This document shows positions 7,383 to 15,179 of a stretch of 64,000 nucleotides of DNA, one piece after another (position 1 is the stretch's first letter; every line of letters begins with the position of its first letter). This DNA is from Kineosporia babensis (GTDB lineage: Bacteria; Actinomycetota; Actinomycetes; Actinomycetales; Kineosporiaceae). The translations under genes and the position numbers were made by a program. The notes under the pieces are model-generated. The model worked only from the letters and a program-made list of their open reading frames with translations. It searched no databases and was not told where the DNA came from. The stretch covers positions 248,001-312,000 of the forward strand of contig NZ_JAJOMB010000005.1 in the NCBI RefSeq assembly GCF_021129305.1, read 5' to 3'.

Positions 7383-8792
7383 GTGCCAGCGACGGCCGAC
7401 ATGGTTGTCACCATGACGGCGATCCCCGCGACCTCACAGACCCTGCCGGTGCCCGCCCCGATCCCGGCGGCCGGTGACCCCCGGCCTCTTTCCGTGCCCG
7501 CCCTGGACGTCGTCGTCCCGGTCTACAACGAGGAAGCCGGCCTGCAGCCGTGCGTCGAGCGGCTGCACGCCTACCTGAGCGACCACTTCCCCTACCGGTT
7601 CCGGATCACCATCGCCGACAACGCCAGTGTGGACCGCACTTTCGAGGTGGCCACCCAGCTGGCCGAGCGCTTCCCCGAGGTCGAGGTGGCACACCTGGAC
7701 CAGAAGGGCCGGGGTAGAGCGCTGCGGGCGGTCTGGTCGGCGTCCGACGCCACCGTGCTGGCCTACATGGACGTAGACCTCTCCACCGACCTGACGGCTC
7801 TCCTCCCCCTGGTGGCGCCGCTGCTGTCGGGGCACTCGGAACTGGCTATCGGCAGCCGGCTGGCCCGGGGGTCGCGGGTGGTCCGGGGCACCAAGCGCGA
7901 ACTGATCTCACGCTGCTACAACCTCATCCTGCGCGGCACCCTGGCCGCCGGGTTCACCGACGCCCAGTGTGGTTTCAAAGCCATCCGCGGCGACGTGGCC
8001 AAGCGTCTACTGCCGCTGGTCGAGGACACCGGCTGGTTCTTCGACACCGAACTGCTGGTCCTGGCCGAACGCGGCGGGCTGCGCATCCATGAGGTCCCGG
8101 TCGACTGGGTGGACGACCCCGACAGCCGCGTGGACATCGTCGCCACGGCAATGGCCGACCTACGCGGCGTGGTCCGGGTAGGTAAGGCCCTCACCACCGG
8201 GCAGCTTCCGCTGGCAGGGGTCCGGGCCGAGTTGCGCCCGTTGGGTTTCCGGCCAACTGGAGACGTCGTTGCGGACCCGGCGACGGAAGTCGCCACCTCG
8301 GGGGCAACGGTCCCCCTGCCAGGCGCCCAGCCGTCCTCTGGTGGCTCGGTCATCTCGGCAACCGGTCGCACCGTCGACCCGGAGGGCGTACCCCCGGGCC
8401 TGACCGGGCAACTCATCCGCTTCGCAACCGTCGGCCTGGTCAGCACCGTGGCCTACGTGGTGCTCTACGCCCTGCTGCGCTACGGCTTCGGGGCCCAGGC
8501 CGCCAACCTGATCGCGCTGCTGCTGACCACCATCGGCAACACCGCCGCCAACCGCAGCCTGACCTTCGGCGTGCACGGCCCGCACCGCTGGTGGCGCCAC
8601 CAGTTCCAGGGCCTGGCCGTCTTCGCCCTCACCCTGGTCCTGACCAGTGGCTCGCTCGCCCTGCTGGGCTCGGTGGCCGGCTCGGCGCACCACGTCGTCG
8701 AAGTCACAGTCCTGGTCCTGGCCAGCCTGCTGGCCACCGCGTTGCGCTTCACCCTGCTGCGGACCTGGGTGTTCCGTGCCCACCTGCGGTGA
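7383..8792 (+). CDS. GT2 glycosyltransferase fused to a GtrA-like membrane domain
   Basis: A 469-residue fusion. Residues about 35-270 are a family 2 glycosyltransferase of the dolichyl/polyprenyl-phosphate sugar synthase type: VVVPVYNEEAGL at the nucleotide site, the acidic motif AYMDVDLSTD, and the acceptor-loop sequence DAQCGFKAIRGD. Residues about 340-467 form four membrane helices of the GtrA family, which is linked to polyprenyl-sugar flipping. It probably makes a lipid-linked sugar for envelope glycosylation. Starts at GTG 7383, ATG 7401 or ATG 7413 are all possible, with no clear ribosome binding site. A hairpin with five Ts follows the stop. Confidence 0.85.
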   Translation: MPATADMVVTMTAIPATSQTLPVPAPIPAAGDPRPLSVPALDVVVPVYNEEAGLQPCVERLHAYLSDHFPYRFRITIADNASVDRTFEVATQLAERFPEVEVAHLDQKGRGRALRAVWSASDATVLAYMDVDLSTDLTALLPLVAPLLSGHSELAIGSRLARGSRVVRGTKRELISRCYNLILRGTLAAGFTDAQCGFKAIRGDVAKRLLPLVEDTGWFFDTELLVLAERGGLRIHEVPVDWVDDPDSRVDIVATAMADLRGVVRVGKALTTGQLPLAGVRAELRPLGFRPTGDVVADPATEVATSGATVPLPGAQPSSGGSVISATGRTVDPEGVPPGLTGQLIRFATVGLVSTVAYVVLYALLRYGFGAQAANLIALLLTTIGNTAANRSLTFGVHGPHRWWRHQFQGLAVFALTLVLTSGSLALLGSVAGSAHHVVEVTVLVLASLLATALRFTLLRTWVFRAHLR

Positions 8793-8807
8793 TATGAACC
8801 GAACCGG

Positions 8808-8844
8808 CGCTGCGTCGGCTTCCGCTACGCAGCGTCGACTTTTT
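8808..8844 (+). terminator. Rho-independent terminator after the GT2-GtrA gene
   Basis: CGCTGCGT at 8808-8815 pairs with ACGCAGCG at 8827-8834, and five Ts follow at 8840-8844. It begins 15 bases after the stop codon. Confidence 0.7.
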
Positions 8845-8912
8845 GGCACTTGCCCGGTCCGGCCCGTTACGGTGATCAGTCGTGATCGTTGGAACAGTAA
8901 GGAGCCGGACCC

Positions 8913-9680
8913 TTGGGTGAGCGGGAGCTCGATCAGGCAAGAACCCTGGAGGAGCGTTTCGCCGAGCTCGCCGAGTCCGGCGACACTCAGGGCGCTCTGG
9001 CGGCCATCGACGAGGCCGTGAGCCTGCGCCGGGCCGAGGGCACGCCGGACGGCCAGGCGCGCAACGCCCTGGCGAACGCGCTGTACAGCCGCAGCCTGGT
9101 GCTGGCGGCCACCGGCTCGGCCGAGCCCGCGCTGGCCGCGATCACCGAGGCCACCCAGCTGTGGCGTCAGGTGGCCGAGGAGGACCAGGCGGTCGGCATG
9201 CCGAACCTGGGCCTGGCCCTGACCGCGATGTCGGACCAGTACGCGGCGGCCGGCGACGACGTGGCCGCGCTCAAGGCGGTCGACGAGGCCGTCAAGATCT
9301 ACACCTTCCTGCAGACCGTGGTGCCCGACGAGGCGATGCTGCCGACCGCGAACGCGCTCAGCGGGGTGGCCACCATCCGGTTCCGCACCGGCGACCACGA
9401 GGGTGGTCTGGCCGCGATGGGCGAGGCCGCGCGGATCGTGCGCCAGCTGGCCGAGAAGAACCCCCAGCAGTACCGCGAGCCGCTCGCGGTGGCGCTCAAC
9501 AACCTGGCCACGCTGCAGGTGCGGGCCGGGGAGATCGCCGCGGCGGTGGCCTCGCTGGAGGAGGTGGCCACGATCGTCGGCTCGCTGGCCGAGGCCGACC
9601 CGGACACCTACAAGCCGGTGCTCGACACCGTGCTGACCAACCTGCAGCAGGCTCGTTCCCAGGTCGCCCCGACCGCCTGA
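8913..9680 (+). CDS. TPR-type repeat protein
   Basis: A 255-residue all-helical, alanine-rich protein with tetratricopeptide-like repeats: pairs of helices recur in segments such as ARNALANALYSRSLVLAATG and AVALNNLATLQVRAGEIAAA. It should be a cytoplasmic scaffold for protein contacts and has no enzymatic motif. The start is TTG 8913, chosen because AAGGAG lies about 9 bases upstream and no ATG fits; the nearby GTG is out of frame. It stands alone between the glycosyltransferase and the convergent EF-hand gene, with terminators on both sides. Its partner is unknown. Confidence 0.75.
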   Translation: MGERELDQARTLEERFAELAESGDTQGALAAIDEAVSLRRAEGTPDGQARNALANALYSRSLVLAATGSAEPALAAITEATQLWRQVAEEDQAVGMPNLGLALTAMSDQYAAAGDDVAALKAVDEAVKIYTFLQTVVPDEAMLPTANALSGVATIRFRTGDHEGGLAAMGEAARIVRQLAEKNPQQYREPLAVALNNLATLQVRAGEIAAAVASLEEVATIVGSLAEADPDTYKPVLDTVLTNLQQARSQVAPTA

Positions 9681-9697
9681 GCACCCGCAGTTCGCGA

Positions 9698-9734
9698 GAA
9701 GGCCCGGCTTCCCTGGATGGGAGCCGGGCCTTTT
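9698..9734. terminator. Bidirectional terminator between the TPR and EF-hand genes
   Basis: AAGGCCCGGCT at 9698-9708 pairs with AGCCGGGCCTT at 9722-9732. A CCC/GGG extension adds to the stem, and a TTTT tract follows on the plus strand. It lies between convergent stop codons. Confidence 0.85.
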
Positions 9735-9744
9735 CGAGTCTGCT

Positions 9745-9969
9745 TCAGCGGGGCGCGTTCTCGCTGAGGTAGTCGGCCAGCTCGGGCAGCGAGACCAGCC
9801 CGTCGCCGTCCTCGTCGATCGCTGCGAGCGCGGCCAGGGCGGCCTCGTCGGTGACCTCGGCGGCACCGAGCGCGACCATCAGGCCCTTCAGCTCGGCGGC
9901 CGAGATCAGGCCGTCGCCGTCGACGTCGATCAGGTCGAAAGTAGCCTGGTAGTCGGCATTCTCACTCAT
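9745..9969 (-). CDS. Small EF-hand calcium-binding protein
   Basis: A 74-residue acidic protein with two canonical EF-hand loops, DVDGDGLISAAE and DEDGDGLVSLPE. Each has Asp at positions 1, 3 and 5 and Glu at position 12, so both should bind calcium. It resembles a single calmodulin lobe and the small bacterial 'calmodulin-like' proteins of streptomycetes. ATG 9969 (MSENADYQ) is chosen over an upstream in-frame start because the extra 41 residues look non-coding. It has no signal peptide, so it acts in the cytoplasm, probably as a Ca buffer or sensor. Confidence 0.85.
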   Translation of the reverse strand: MSENADYQATFDLIDVDGDGLISAAELKGLMVALGAAEVTDEAALAALAAIDEDGDGLVSLPELADYLSENAPR

Positions 9970-10094
9970 GGTTGCATCCCGTCCCTGGACCGTCCGGCAA
10001 GATCTTCGCCGGCCGAAAGTACCGCGAGCCGCCCCGGACCGCCAGGGCACCCACCCCCGCCCTGCCCGTCTCAGCCCCGCCGAGCTGCCCACTC

Positions 10095-10251
10095 AGCCCA
10101 GCCACGCACGTCCTCACCACTTACCTCGGGCCCCCATCAACGCCCGGCTCCCCGAAAGCCAGCCACGCACGTCCCCAAGCACTTACCCCCACGCCGCTAC
10201 TCACGCCCGGCCGCCCCGCAAGCCAGCCACGCGCGTCCTCAAGCACTTACC
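10095..10251. repeat. Three direct repeats downstream of the SIMPL gene
   Basis: A unit of about 31 bases, best copy AGCCAGCCACGCRCGTCC followed by TCAAGCACTTACC, occurs at 10095-10125, 10157-10187 and 10221-10251. The periods are 62 and 64 bases, and the copies preceded by ACGCCCGGC extend the similarity. The last copy contains the stop codon of the SIMPL gene, so the other two look like duplications of its 3' end. No frame is conserved across the copies. Confidence 0.75.
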
Positions 10252-10912
10252 CCACGTCCTGGAGCAGGAACGCCACGGTGACCGCCCCCTCCACCCGTAC
10301 CGGCTCGGTGTTGCTCAGATCGATCTCCGGCCGGTCCGCAGCGCTCTCCCGATGCGCCCTCCCGAATCCGGCCGCCATCGCGAACATCGGCCGCGCGCAC
10401 CCGGTTTCCGGATCGTTCACGCTCAGCACCGGCCCGAGCCGCAGACCCAGCGCCGCCGCGTAGTCCTCCGCCGCCTCGCGGGCCTCGGCGATCGCCTTGA
10501 CCCGGGCCTGCCGCCGCAGCTCCCGCAGATTCGCCACCTCCCACTGAAGGTGCTCCAGGCCAAGCCTTTCCGCCTCCAGCACCCGCTCGACCAGACCGGC
10601 CAGCAGGCTCAGATCCGTAACCGTGACGGTGATCTGGCCGGTGACCTGATGCCGCGAGCGCCGATCCTCCTGCCGGCCACCGTCCCACGAGGCCACCGAG
10701 CCCACCTGATAGGTGCAGCCCAGCTCGTCCAGCAACCCGCGGGCCCCGGCCAGCGCCTGGGCAAAGGCATCCGCCGCGGCCTTCGCCGACGACTCGGCCG
10801 CCCGCACCCGCAGGTGCAGCCGGGCCCGGTCGGGCATCGCCTCGGCGTAGGCCGAGCCGGAGACGGTGGCCACAACGCCTTCACCCGGGCGCTGACCAGG
10901 GCCGGAGGTCAC
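10247..10912 (-). CDS. SIMPL (DUF541) domain protein
   Basis: A 221-residue protein with the SIMPL/DUF541 domain: an N-terminal VVATVSGSAYAEAMPDRARL strand-turn, a central helix pair, and the ending VEGAVTVAFLLQDVG typical of these beta-alpha-beta proteins. Start GTG 10912 lies in a GTGA overlap with the stop of the preceding SRPBCC gene, so the two are translationally coupled. I see no signal peptide, unlike many Gram-negative members. Family members are poorly understood and are linked to oxidative stress or the cell surface. No specific role can be given here. Confidence 0.8.
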   Translation of the reverse strand: MTSGPGQRPGEGVVATVSGSAYAEAMPDRARLHLRVRAAESSAKAAADAFAQALAGARGLLDELGCTYQVGSVASWDGGRQEDRRSRHQVTGQITVTVTDLSLLAGLVERVLEAERLGLEHLQWEVANLRELRRQARVKAIAEAREAAEDYAAALGLRLGPVLSVNDPETGCARPMFAMAAGFGRAHRESAADRPEIDLSNTEPVRVEGAVTVAFLLQDVG

Positions 10913-11382
10913 GGGGCGTCCTGGGCGATCTGCTGCTGGAGCTGGTCGAGCTTGGCCCCGTAGATCTTCTTCAGCCCGCCCGGCGCGAAGGTGCGCTCGA
11001 AGAAGCCCTTCACCCCGCCCGCGCCCTGCCAGGTGATCTTCACGGTGACCTTGCTGCCCGCCGGCGCCGCCGCCACGTCCCACAGCACCCGCAGCGTGGA
11101 ACGGGTGTCGGACTCCAGCAGCTGCTGCCCGGCCGGCGGCTCGGTGATCACGGCCTCGACGTGCCGCACCCGCTTCTTGGTGGCGTGCAGGTCGTAGGTG
11201 ATGTGCGTGCCCTCACCGGTGCCTCCGGCGGTGACCTGGTAGCCGGTGAACTGCTCGGGCAGGATCTTCGGCCGCATGATCGAGTAGTCGGCCAGGGCGT
11301 CGAACGTCACGTCGGGCGGGGCGACGACATCGCGCTCCAGAACGACCAGGATCTCACTCACTGCTGTAGTCCCATCTGTCAT
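10909..11382 (-). CDS. SRPBCC (polyketide cyclase/START-like) protein
   Basis: A 157-residue protein with the helix-grip SRPBCC fold: an N-terminal strand LVVLERDVVAPPDVTFDALADY, ligand-cavity strands in the middle and a long C-terminal helix ending KLDQLQQQIAQ. Such proteins bind hydrophobic ligands; many have no enzyme activity. ATG 11382 is used here, and GTG 11361 (VSEILVV) is a good alternative that matches the usual family start. It is directly upstream of and overlaps the SIMPL gene. The ligand is not predictable. Confidence 0.8.
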   Translation of the reverse strand: MTDGTTAVSEILVVLERDVVAPPDVTFDALADYSIMRPKILPEQFTGYQVTAGGTGEGTHITYDLHATKKRVRHVEAVITEPPAGQQLLESDTRSTLRVLWDVAAAPAGSKVTVKITWQGAGGVKGFFERTFAPGGLKKIYGAKLDQLQQQIAQDAP

Positions 11383-11428
11383 GTACAGGGCGGGTATTTG
11401 GTCACCCTATGCCCTGGGTCCGACAGTC

Positions 11429-12364
11429 TCAGGCGGACACCCGGTACTCACTGGGGCTCATCCCGCGCACCCGTTTGAAGGCCGCACTCAATGCGAACGG
11501 GGTGGCGTAGCCGACCTGGCGGGCCACCGCGGCCAACGTCAGATCGGGCGAACGCAGCAGGTCAGCGGCCAGAGTCAGGCGCCAGTGGGTCAGGAAGGCC
11601 ATCGGCGGCTCACCGACCAGCTCGCGAAAGCGCCGGGCCAGGCCGGCCCGGGACACCCCGACCTCGGCGGCCAGCGACTCCACCGTCCAGGCCCGGGCCA
11701 CGTCCGCGTGGATCAGCCGCAGCGCCGGGCCGACCACCGGGTCTGCGTAGGCCGCGTACCAGCCCGGGGCCGCCACCTCCGGGCGGGCGAACCAGGCCCG
11801 CAGCACGCTCATCAGGGTCAGGTCGAGCAACCGGTCAAGCATCGTGCTCTGCCCCGGCTCGTCCCGCAGCATCTCCTCGGCCAGCAGCGCGGGCAGCGGG
11901 CTGCTCCAGTCCGCACCGGCCAGCACCACCAGTTCGGGCAGTGCATCGAGAAGGCGGCGGCTGGTGTCCCCCGGGAGCTGATAGGTGCCGATCACCAGCA
12001 CGGTGCCGCCGTCGCGGTGGTTGCCCCAACTGCGCGCCCCGAAGGAGGCCATCGGCAGATCACCGTCGAAGCCGGCGACCGGCCGGCAGTCCTGCCCGGG
12101 CAGGACATCGATCTGTGGCGGGGTACCCGGTTCATCGGCCAGCGTGTACGGCCGAGGGCCCTTGAACAGCGCCACATCACCTACCTGCAACCGGTGGACG
12201 CCGCCTTCGGCGGGAAGCGCACAGGCCGAGCCGGAGACCACCGTGCAAAGGGTGAGCGGGGCTTCGTCCACCACCCGGATCGACCAGGGCGGGGTGAGCG
12301 AGGCCCGCAGCAGGAACGCCTCCCGGGCGCGCGGCCCGTCGAGCAGCGCCGACATTCCGTCCAT
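11429..12364 (-). CDS. AraC-family transcriptional regulator
   Basis: A 311-residue regulator with an N-terminal cupin-type sensing domain (about residues 1-190, including LQVGDVALFKGPRPYTLADE) and a C-terminal AraC double helix-turn-helix (TVESLAAEVGVSRAGLARRF and LAAVARQVGYATPFALSAAF). ATG 12364 is preferred; ATG 12394 adds 10 residues. It is divergent from the DUF1772 gene and two NmrA-like oxidoreductases about 80 bases away and probably controls them. Cupin-AraC regulators of this layout commonly respond to small electrophiles or toxic organics. The inducer is unknown. Confidence 0.85.
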   Translation of the reverse strand: MDGMSALLDGPRAREAFLLRASLTPPWSIRVVDEAPLTLCTVVSGSACALPAEGGVHRLQVGDVALFKGPRPYTLADEPGTPPQIDVLPGQDCRPVAGFDGDLPMASFGARSWGNHRDGGTVLVIGTYQLPGDTSRRLLDALPELVVLAGADWSSPLPALLAEEMLRDEPGQSTMLDRLLDLTLMSVLRAWFARPEVAAPGWYAAYADPVVGPALRLIHADVARAWTVESLAAEVGVSRAGLARRFRELVGEPPMAFLTHWRLTLAADLLRSPDLTLAAVARQVGYATPFALSAAFKRVRGMSPSEYRVSA

Positions 12365-12445
12365 GTGAAGATCGTAGACGCTTGCGTATGCCACTGCGCG
12401 GTTCGGCCATGGAGAACGCTCAGCGGTCCGGGCTCAATAGACGTC

Positions 12446-12931
12446 ATGAACGAGATCAGCCGCACCTCGGAACTTGTCGTGGTCCTCACCGCCGCCGGCT
12501 GCGGTCTGCTCGCCGGCGTGCTCTTCGCCTTCTCCGGCTTCGTGATGGCCGGGCTGAACCGGCTCCCGCCCGGCCAGGCGGTCGCCGCGATGCAGGGCAT
12601 CAACGTCACCGCGGTCCGGCCACCGCTGATGCTGGCCATGCTCGCCACCGCAGCAGGCACCATCGCCGTCACGGTGATCGCGCTTCGCAGCACGGACGGC
12701 TCTACGCGGGCACTGCTGCTGGCCGGGGCCGTGCTGTATCTCCTTGGCGGCATTGGCATTACCGGTGCCTTCAACGTCCCGATGAACAACGCCCTGGACA
12801 CCGTCAGCCCCACCTCCGCCGACGTGGCCCAGCACTGGCAGCACTACCTGACCCGCTGGACCGCCTGGAACCACGTCCGTACCGCGGCCTGCCTGGCCGC
12901 CTCCGTCTGTCTCACTCTCGCACTGATCTGA
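12446..12931 (+). CDS. DUF1772 (anthrone-oxygenase-like) membrane protein
   Basis: A 161-residue integral membrane protein with four predicted helices, matching the DUF1772/anthrone-oxygenase-like family. Typical features are FSGFVMAGLNRLPP in the first helix region and FNVPMNNALDTV before the third loop, ending with TRWTAWNHVRTAACLAAS. Fungal relatives act on anthrones; bacterial ones are mostly uncharacterised and often accompany NAD(P)-binding reductases and a local regulator, as here. It is 16 bases upstream of the first NmrA-like gene and divergent from AraC. Biochemical role uncertain. Confidence 0.8.
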   Translation: MNEISRTSELVVVLTAAGCGLLAGVLFAFSGFVMAGLNRLPPGQAVAAMQGINVTAVRPPLMLAMLATAAGTIAVTVIALRSTDGSTRALLLAGAVLYLLGGIGITGAFNVPMNNALDTVSPTSADVAQHWQHYLTRWTAWNHVRTAACLAASVCLTLALI

Positions 12932-12947
12932 AAAGGGATAACCGACA

Positions 12948-13802
12948 ATGACTATCGTCGTCACCGCCGCCACCGGTCAGCTCGGCCGACTCGTACTCCC
13001 AGCCCTGCTGAAGCATGGCATTGCGGCCCAGCAGATCGTCGCCGGCGGTCGAAACCTCGCTCCTCTCAAACCCTTCGCCGACCAGGGCATCCAGCTCAAG
13101 GTGATCGACTACAACCGGCCGCAGACGCTGACCCAGGCCTTCGAGGACGCCGAGCGAGTGCTGTTCATCTCCGGAACCGAGATCGGCCGCCGGATCCAGC
13201 AACACCAGAACGTCGTGGACGCAGCGAAGGCGGCCGGGGTGAGCCTGATCGCCTACACCAGCGTGGCCCGCTGCGACACCACCACGGTCAGGCTGGCCTC
13301 CGAAGACCTGGTCACCGAGAACGCGCTGAAAGCCTCTGGCCTGCCTACGGTTCTGCTGCGGCACGGCTGGTACGCGGAGAACTACACCGACCAGATCCCG
13401 GCCGCGCTGGAGAGCGGCGCGATCATCGGGGCAGCCGGTTCCGGACGGGTCAGCGCGGCCACCCGGGCTGACCTGGCCGAGGCCGACGTGGTTGCGCTGC
13501 TGAACGGCAAGGGCGGCGAGATCTACGAGATGGGCGGCGACCAGGCCTTCACTCTGGCCGAACTGGCCGCCGAAGTGAGCCGCCAGACCGGCAGAACAGT
13601 TGGCTACCAGGATCTTCCCACCGAGGAGTATCAGAAGGTCTTGAGCAGCATCGGGATCCCACCACCGATGGACGATCTGCTCGCCGACGCCGATCGCGGC
13701 GTCAAAGAGGGTGAACTGCTGGTCCGCTCCGGCGACCTGTCCCACCTACTGGGCCGCCCCACGACCTCCCTCGCGGACATCATCCGCCGCGCCCTGCTCT
13801 AG
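12948..13802 (+). CDS. NmrA/QorB-like NAD(P)-dependent oxidoreductase, copy 1
   Basis: A 284-residue atypical short-chain dehydrogenase with the N-terminal nucleotide motif VVTAATGQLG, a VIDYNRPQTL strand 3 region and LIAYTSVARCDT at the position of strand 5. The pattern matches QorB-type quinone reductases and NmrA-like sensors. It forms an operon with the upstream DUF1772 gene and has a near-duplicate just downstream of identical length. Possible roles are reduction of quinones or reactive carbonyls. Substrate specificity cannot be read from the sequence. Confidence 0.85.
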   Translation: MTIVVTAATGQLGRLVLPALLKHGIAAQQIVAGGRNLAPLKPFADQGIQLKVIDYNRPQTLTQAFEDAERVLFISGTEIGRRIQQHQNVVDAAKAAGVSLIAYTSVARCDTTTVRLASEDLVTENALKASGLPTVLLRHGWYAENYTDQIPAALESGAIIGAAGSGRVSAATRADLAEADVVALLNGKGGEIYEMGGDQAFTLAELAAEVSRQTGRTVGYQDLPTEEYQKVLSSIGIPPPMDDLLADADRGVKEGELLVRSGDLSHLLGRPTTSLADIIRRALL

Positions 13803-13850
13803 GTCCTCCCATAGTCTGTCGCCCACCGTCAGCGAAAGCGAAGGAACCAC

Positions 13851-14705
13851 ATGAGCATCGTCGTCACCGCCGCCACCGGCAAGCTCGGCCGTCTCGCCCT
13901 GCAGGCACTGCTCGACCAGGGTGTCCCGGCGGCCGAGATCGTGGCCGGCGGCCGCAACCTCGAGCCCCTGCAGGCCTTCGCCGACCAAGGCGTCCAGCTC
14001 AAGGTGATCGACTACGACCGGCCCGAGACCCTGGCCGAGGCCTTCCAGGGTGCCGGCAAGCTGCTCTTCATCTCGGCCAGCGAGCCCGGCCGCCGGATCC
14101 CGCAGCACAAGAACGTGATCGACGCCGCCAAGGCCGCCCAGGTCGGGCTGATCGCCTACACCAGCATCGCCAACGCCGACCGCACCACCATGAAGCTGGC
14201 CTCCGACCACCTGGCCACCGAGGCCACCCTCAAGGCGTCCGGCCTGCCCGTGGTGCTGCTGCGGCACGGCTGGTACCTCGAGGTCTACACCGAGCAGATC
14301 CCCGGCTATCTGGAACGCGGCACGATCGCGGGCGCCGCCGGGAGCGGGCGGATCAGCGGGGCCAGCCGTGCCGATCTGGCCCAGGCCGACATCGCAGCAC
14401 TGCTCACGGCCAAGGGCGGCGAGGTCTACGAGCTGGGCGGTGACGAGTCGTTCACCCTGGCCGAGCTGGCCGCCGAGATCACCCGGCAGTCGGGCCAGGA
14501 GATCAAGTACCAGAACCTGCCCACCGAGAAGTACGCCGAGCTGCTGGCCGGGATCGGCCTGCCCGCGCCCCTGGCCCAGGTCCTGGCCGACTGCGACCGC
14601 GGCATCCGCGACGGTGAGCTGCAGGTGGACACCGGCGACCTCTCCACCCTGCTGAACCGCCCCACCACCTCGCTCGAGGATGCCGTGAAGGCCGCCCTGG
14701 CCTGA
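13851..14705 (+). CDS. NmrA/QorB-like NAD(P)-dependent oxidoreductase, copy 2
   Basis: A 284-residue paralogue of the preceding gene with no length difference and most residues shared (VVTAATGKLG, AYTSIANADRTT, PVVLLRHGWYLEVYTEQIPG). This indicates a fairly recent tandem duplication. It begins 48 bases after copy 1 with GAAGGAA ahead of the ATG and is followed by a GC-rich hairpin. Differences cluster around the presumed substrate pocket and C terminus, so the copies may have split substrates. Probably the last gene of the AraC-linked cassette. Confidence 0.85.
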   Translation: MSIVVTAATGKLGRLALQALLDQGVPAAEIVAGGRNLEPLQAFADQGVQLKVIDYDRPETLAEAFQGAGKLLFISASEPGRRIPQHKNVIDAAKAAQVGLIAYTSIANADRTTMKLASDHLATEATLKASGLPVVLLRHGWYLEVYTEQIPGYLERGTIAGAAGSGRISGASRADLAQADIAALLTAKGGEVYELGGDESFTLAELAAEITRQSGQEIKYQNLPTEKYAELLAGIGLPAPLAQVLADCDRGIRDGELQVDTGDLSTLLNRPTTSLEDAVKAALA

Positions 14706-14720
14706 TCTTCCCTTCGCGGT

Positions 14721-14749
14721 CGTGCGGAACCCAGGGCGAGTTCCGCACG
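14721..14749. terminator. Hairpin after the second oxidoreductase gene
   Basis: CGTGCGGAAC and GTTCCGCACG form a perfect 10-bp stem with a 9-base loop, 16 bases after the stop. There is no T run, so termination is likely but not certain. Confidence 0.5.
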
Positions 14750-14855
14750 GCCACGGGTAAGTTCAAGAGCAACGGACGTCCGCGGCCGGGCCCGTGGGCC
14801 AGGAACCTTCGGGCGCGGCAAGAGAGCAGAGCCGATGACCGGCGAGCCATCGGTT

Positions 14856-15021
14856 CACGAGCGCCCCTCAGGTGACCGACCCTCTGGCCCCCGACCCTGT
14901 GGCCCCGGCCCCCTGGCCCCCTGCCCCCCCCCTGGCCCCCTGGCCCTCTGGCCCTCTGGCCCCCGGCCCCCGGCCCCCGGCCCTGGCCCTGGCCCTGGCC
15001 CTGGCCCACGAGCGCCCCTCA
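14856..15021. repeat. Cytosine-rich CCCTGGCCC array between 15-bp direct repeats
   Basis: From 14884 to 15006 the plus strand is almost only C, T and G in runs such as CCCTGGCCC and CCCCCGGCC. The minus strand therefore carries more than ten runs of three or more G, a strong candidate for G-quadruplex formation. CACGAGCGCCCCTCA occurs exactly at 14856-14870 and again at 15007-15021, framing the array. Confidence 0.75.
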
Positions 15022-15027
15022 TCCTTT

Positions 15028-15063
15028 TGTGTACACCTGGTACTCGATGTACCAAGGTGACAC
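15028..15063. repeat. 36-bp palindromic element, copy A
   Basis: TGTGTACACC then TGGTAC-TCGAT-GTACCA then AGGTGACAC make a long, nearly perfect dyad. A second copy in the opposite orientation lies at 27533-27568. It is intergenic, 117 bases upstream of the ROK repressor start. It could be an operator or a dispersed repeat. Confidence 0.65.
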
Positions 15064-15144
15064 ATTTCGGAATAGGCCCCAGAGGTCGCGCTACTCTCCG
15101 TCACCAGCTACCGGCGACAGCGGCAAGGCTGGGCAGATCGGGCC

Positions 15145-15179
15145 TTGACGGCGTTTTATAAAGACGCTTCACTAAAAAA
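15145..15179 (+). promoter_or_regulatory. Possible promoter of the ROK repressor gene
   Basis: TATAAA at 15157-15162 sits inside a small dyad (GCGT at 15151-15154 and its complement ACGC at 15164-15167), 17 bases before ATG 15180. It is a plausible -10 for a short-leader transcript. The nearby TTGACG (15145) is too close to serve as its -35. Confidence 0.3.

Larger units (their letters stand above)
14706..15179. other. Gene-free 474-base gap with repeats
   Basis: Between the oxidoreductase and the ROK repressor lie, in order: a hairpin (14721-14749), a cytosine-rich array (14884-15006) framed by a 15-bp direct repeat, a complex palindrome (15028-15063), and a possible promoter (15145-15179). 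Open frames crossing the array are low-complexity and have no good start. I see no gene. Confidence 0.6.

Noticed and set aside
14835-15161. Pro/Gly/Ala-rich 108-residue frame over the cytosine-rich array
   Set aside because: Any frame of such an array is open. There is no ribosome binding site and the downstream part crosses the palindrome and promoter region.
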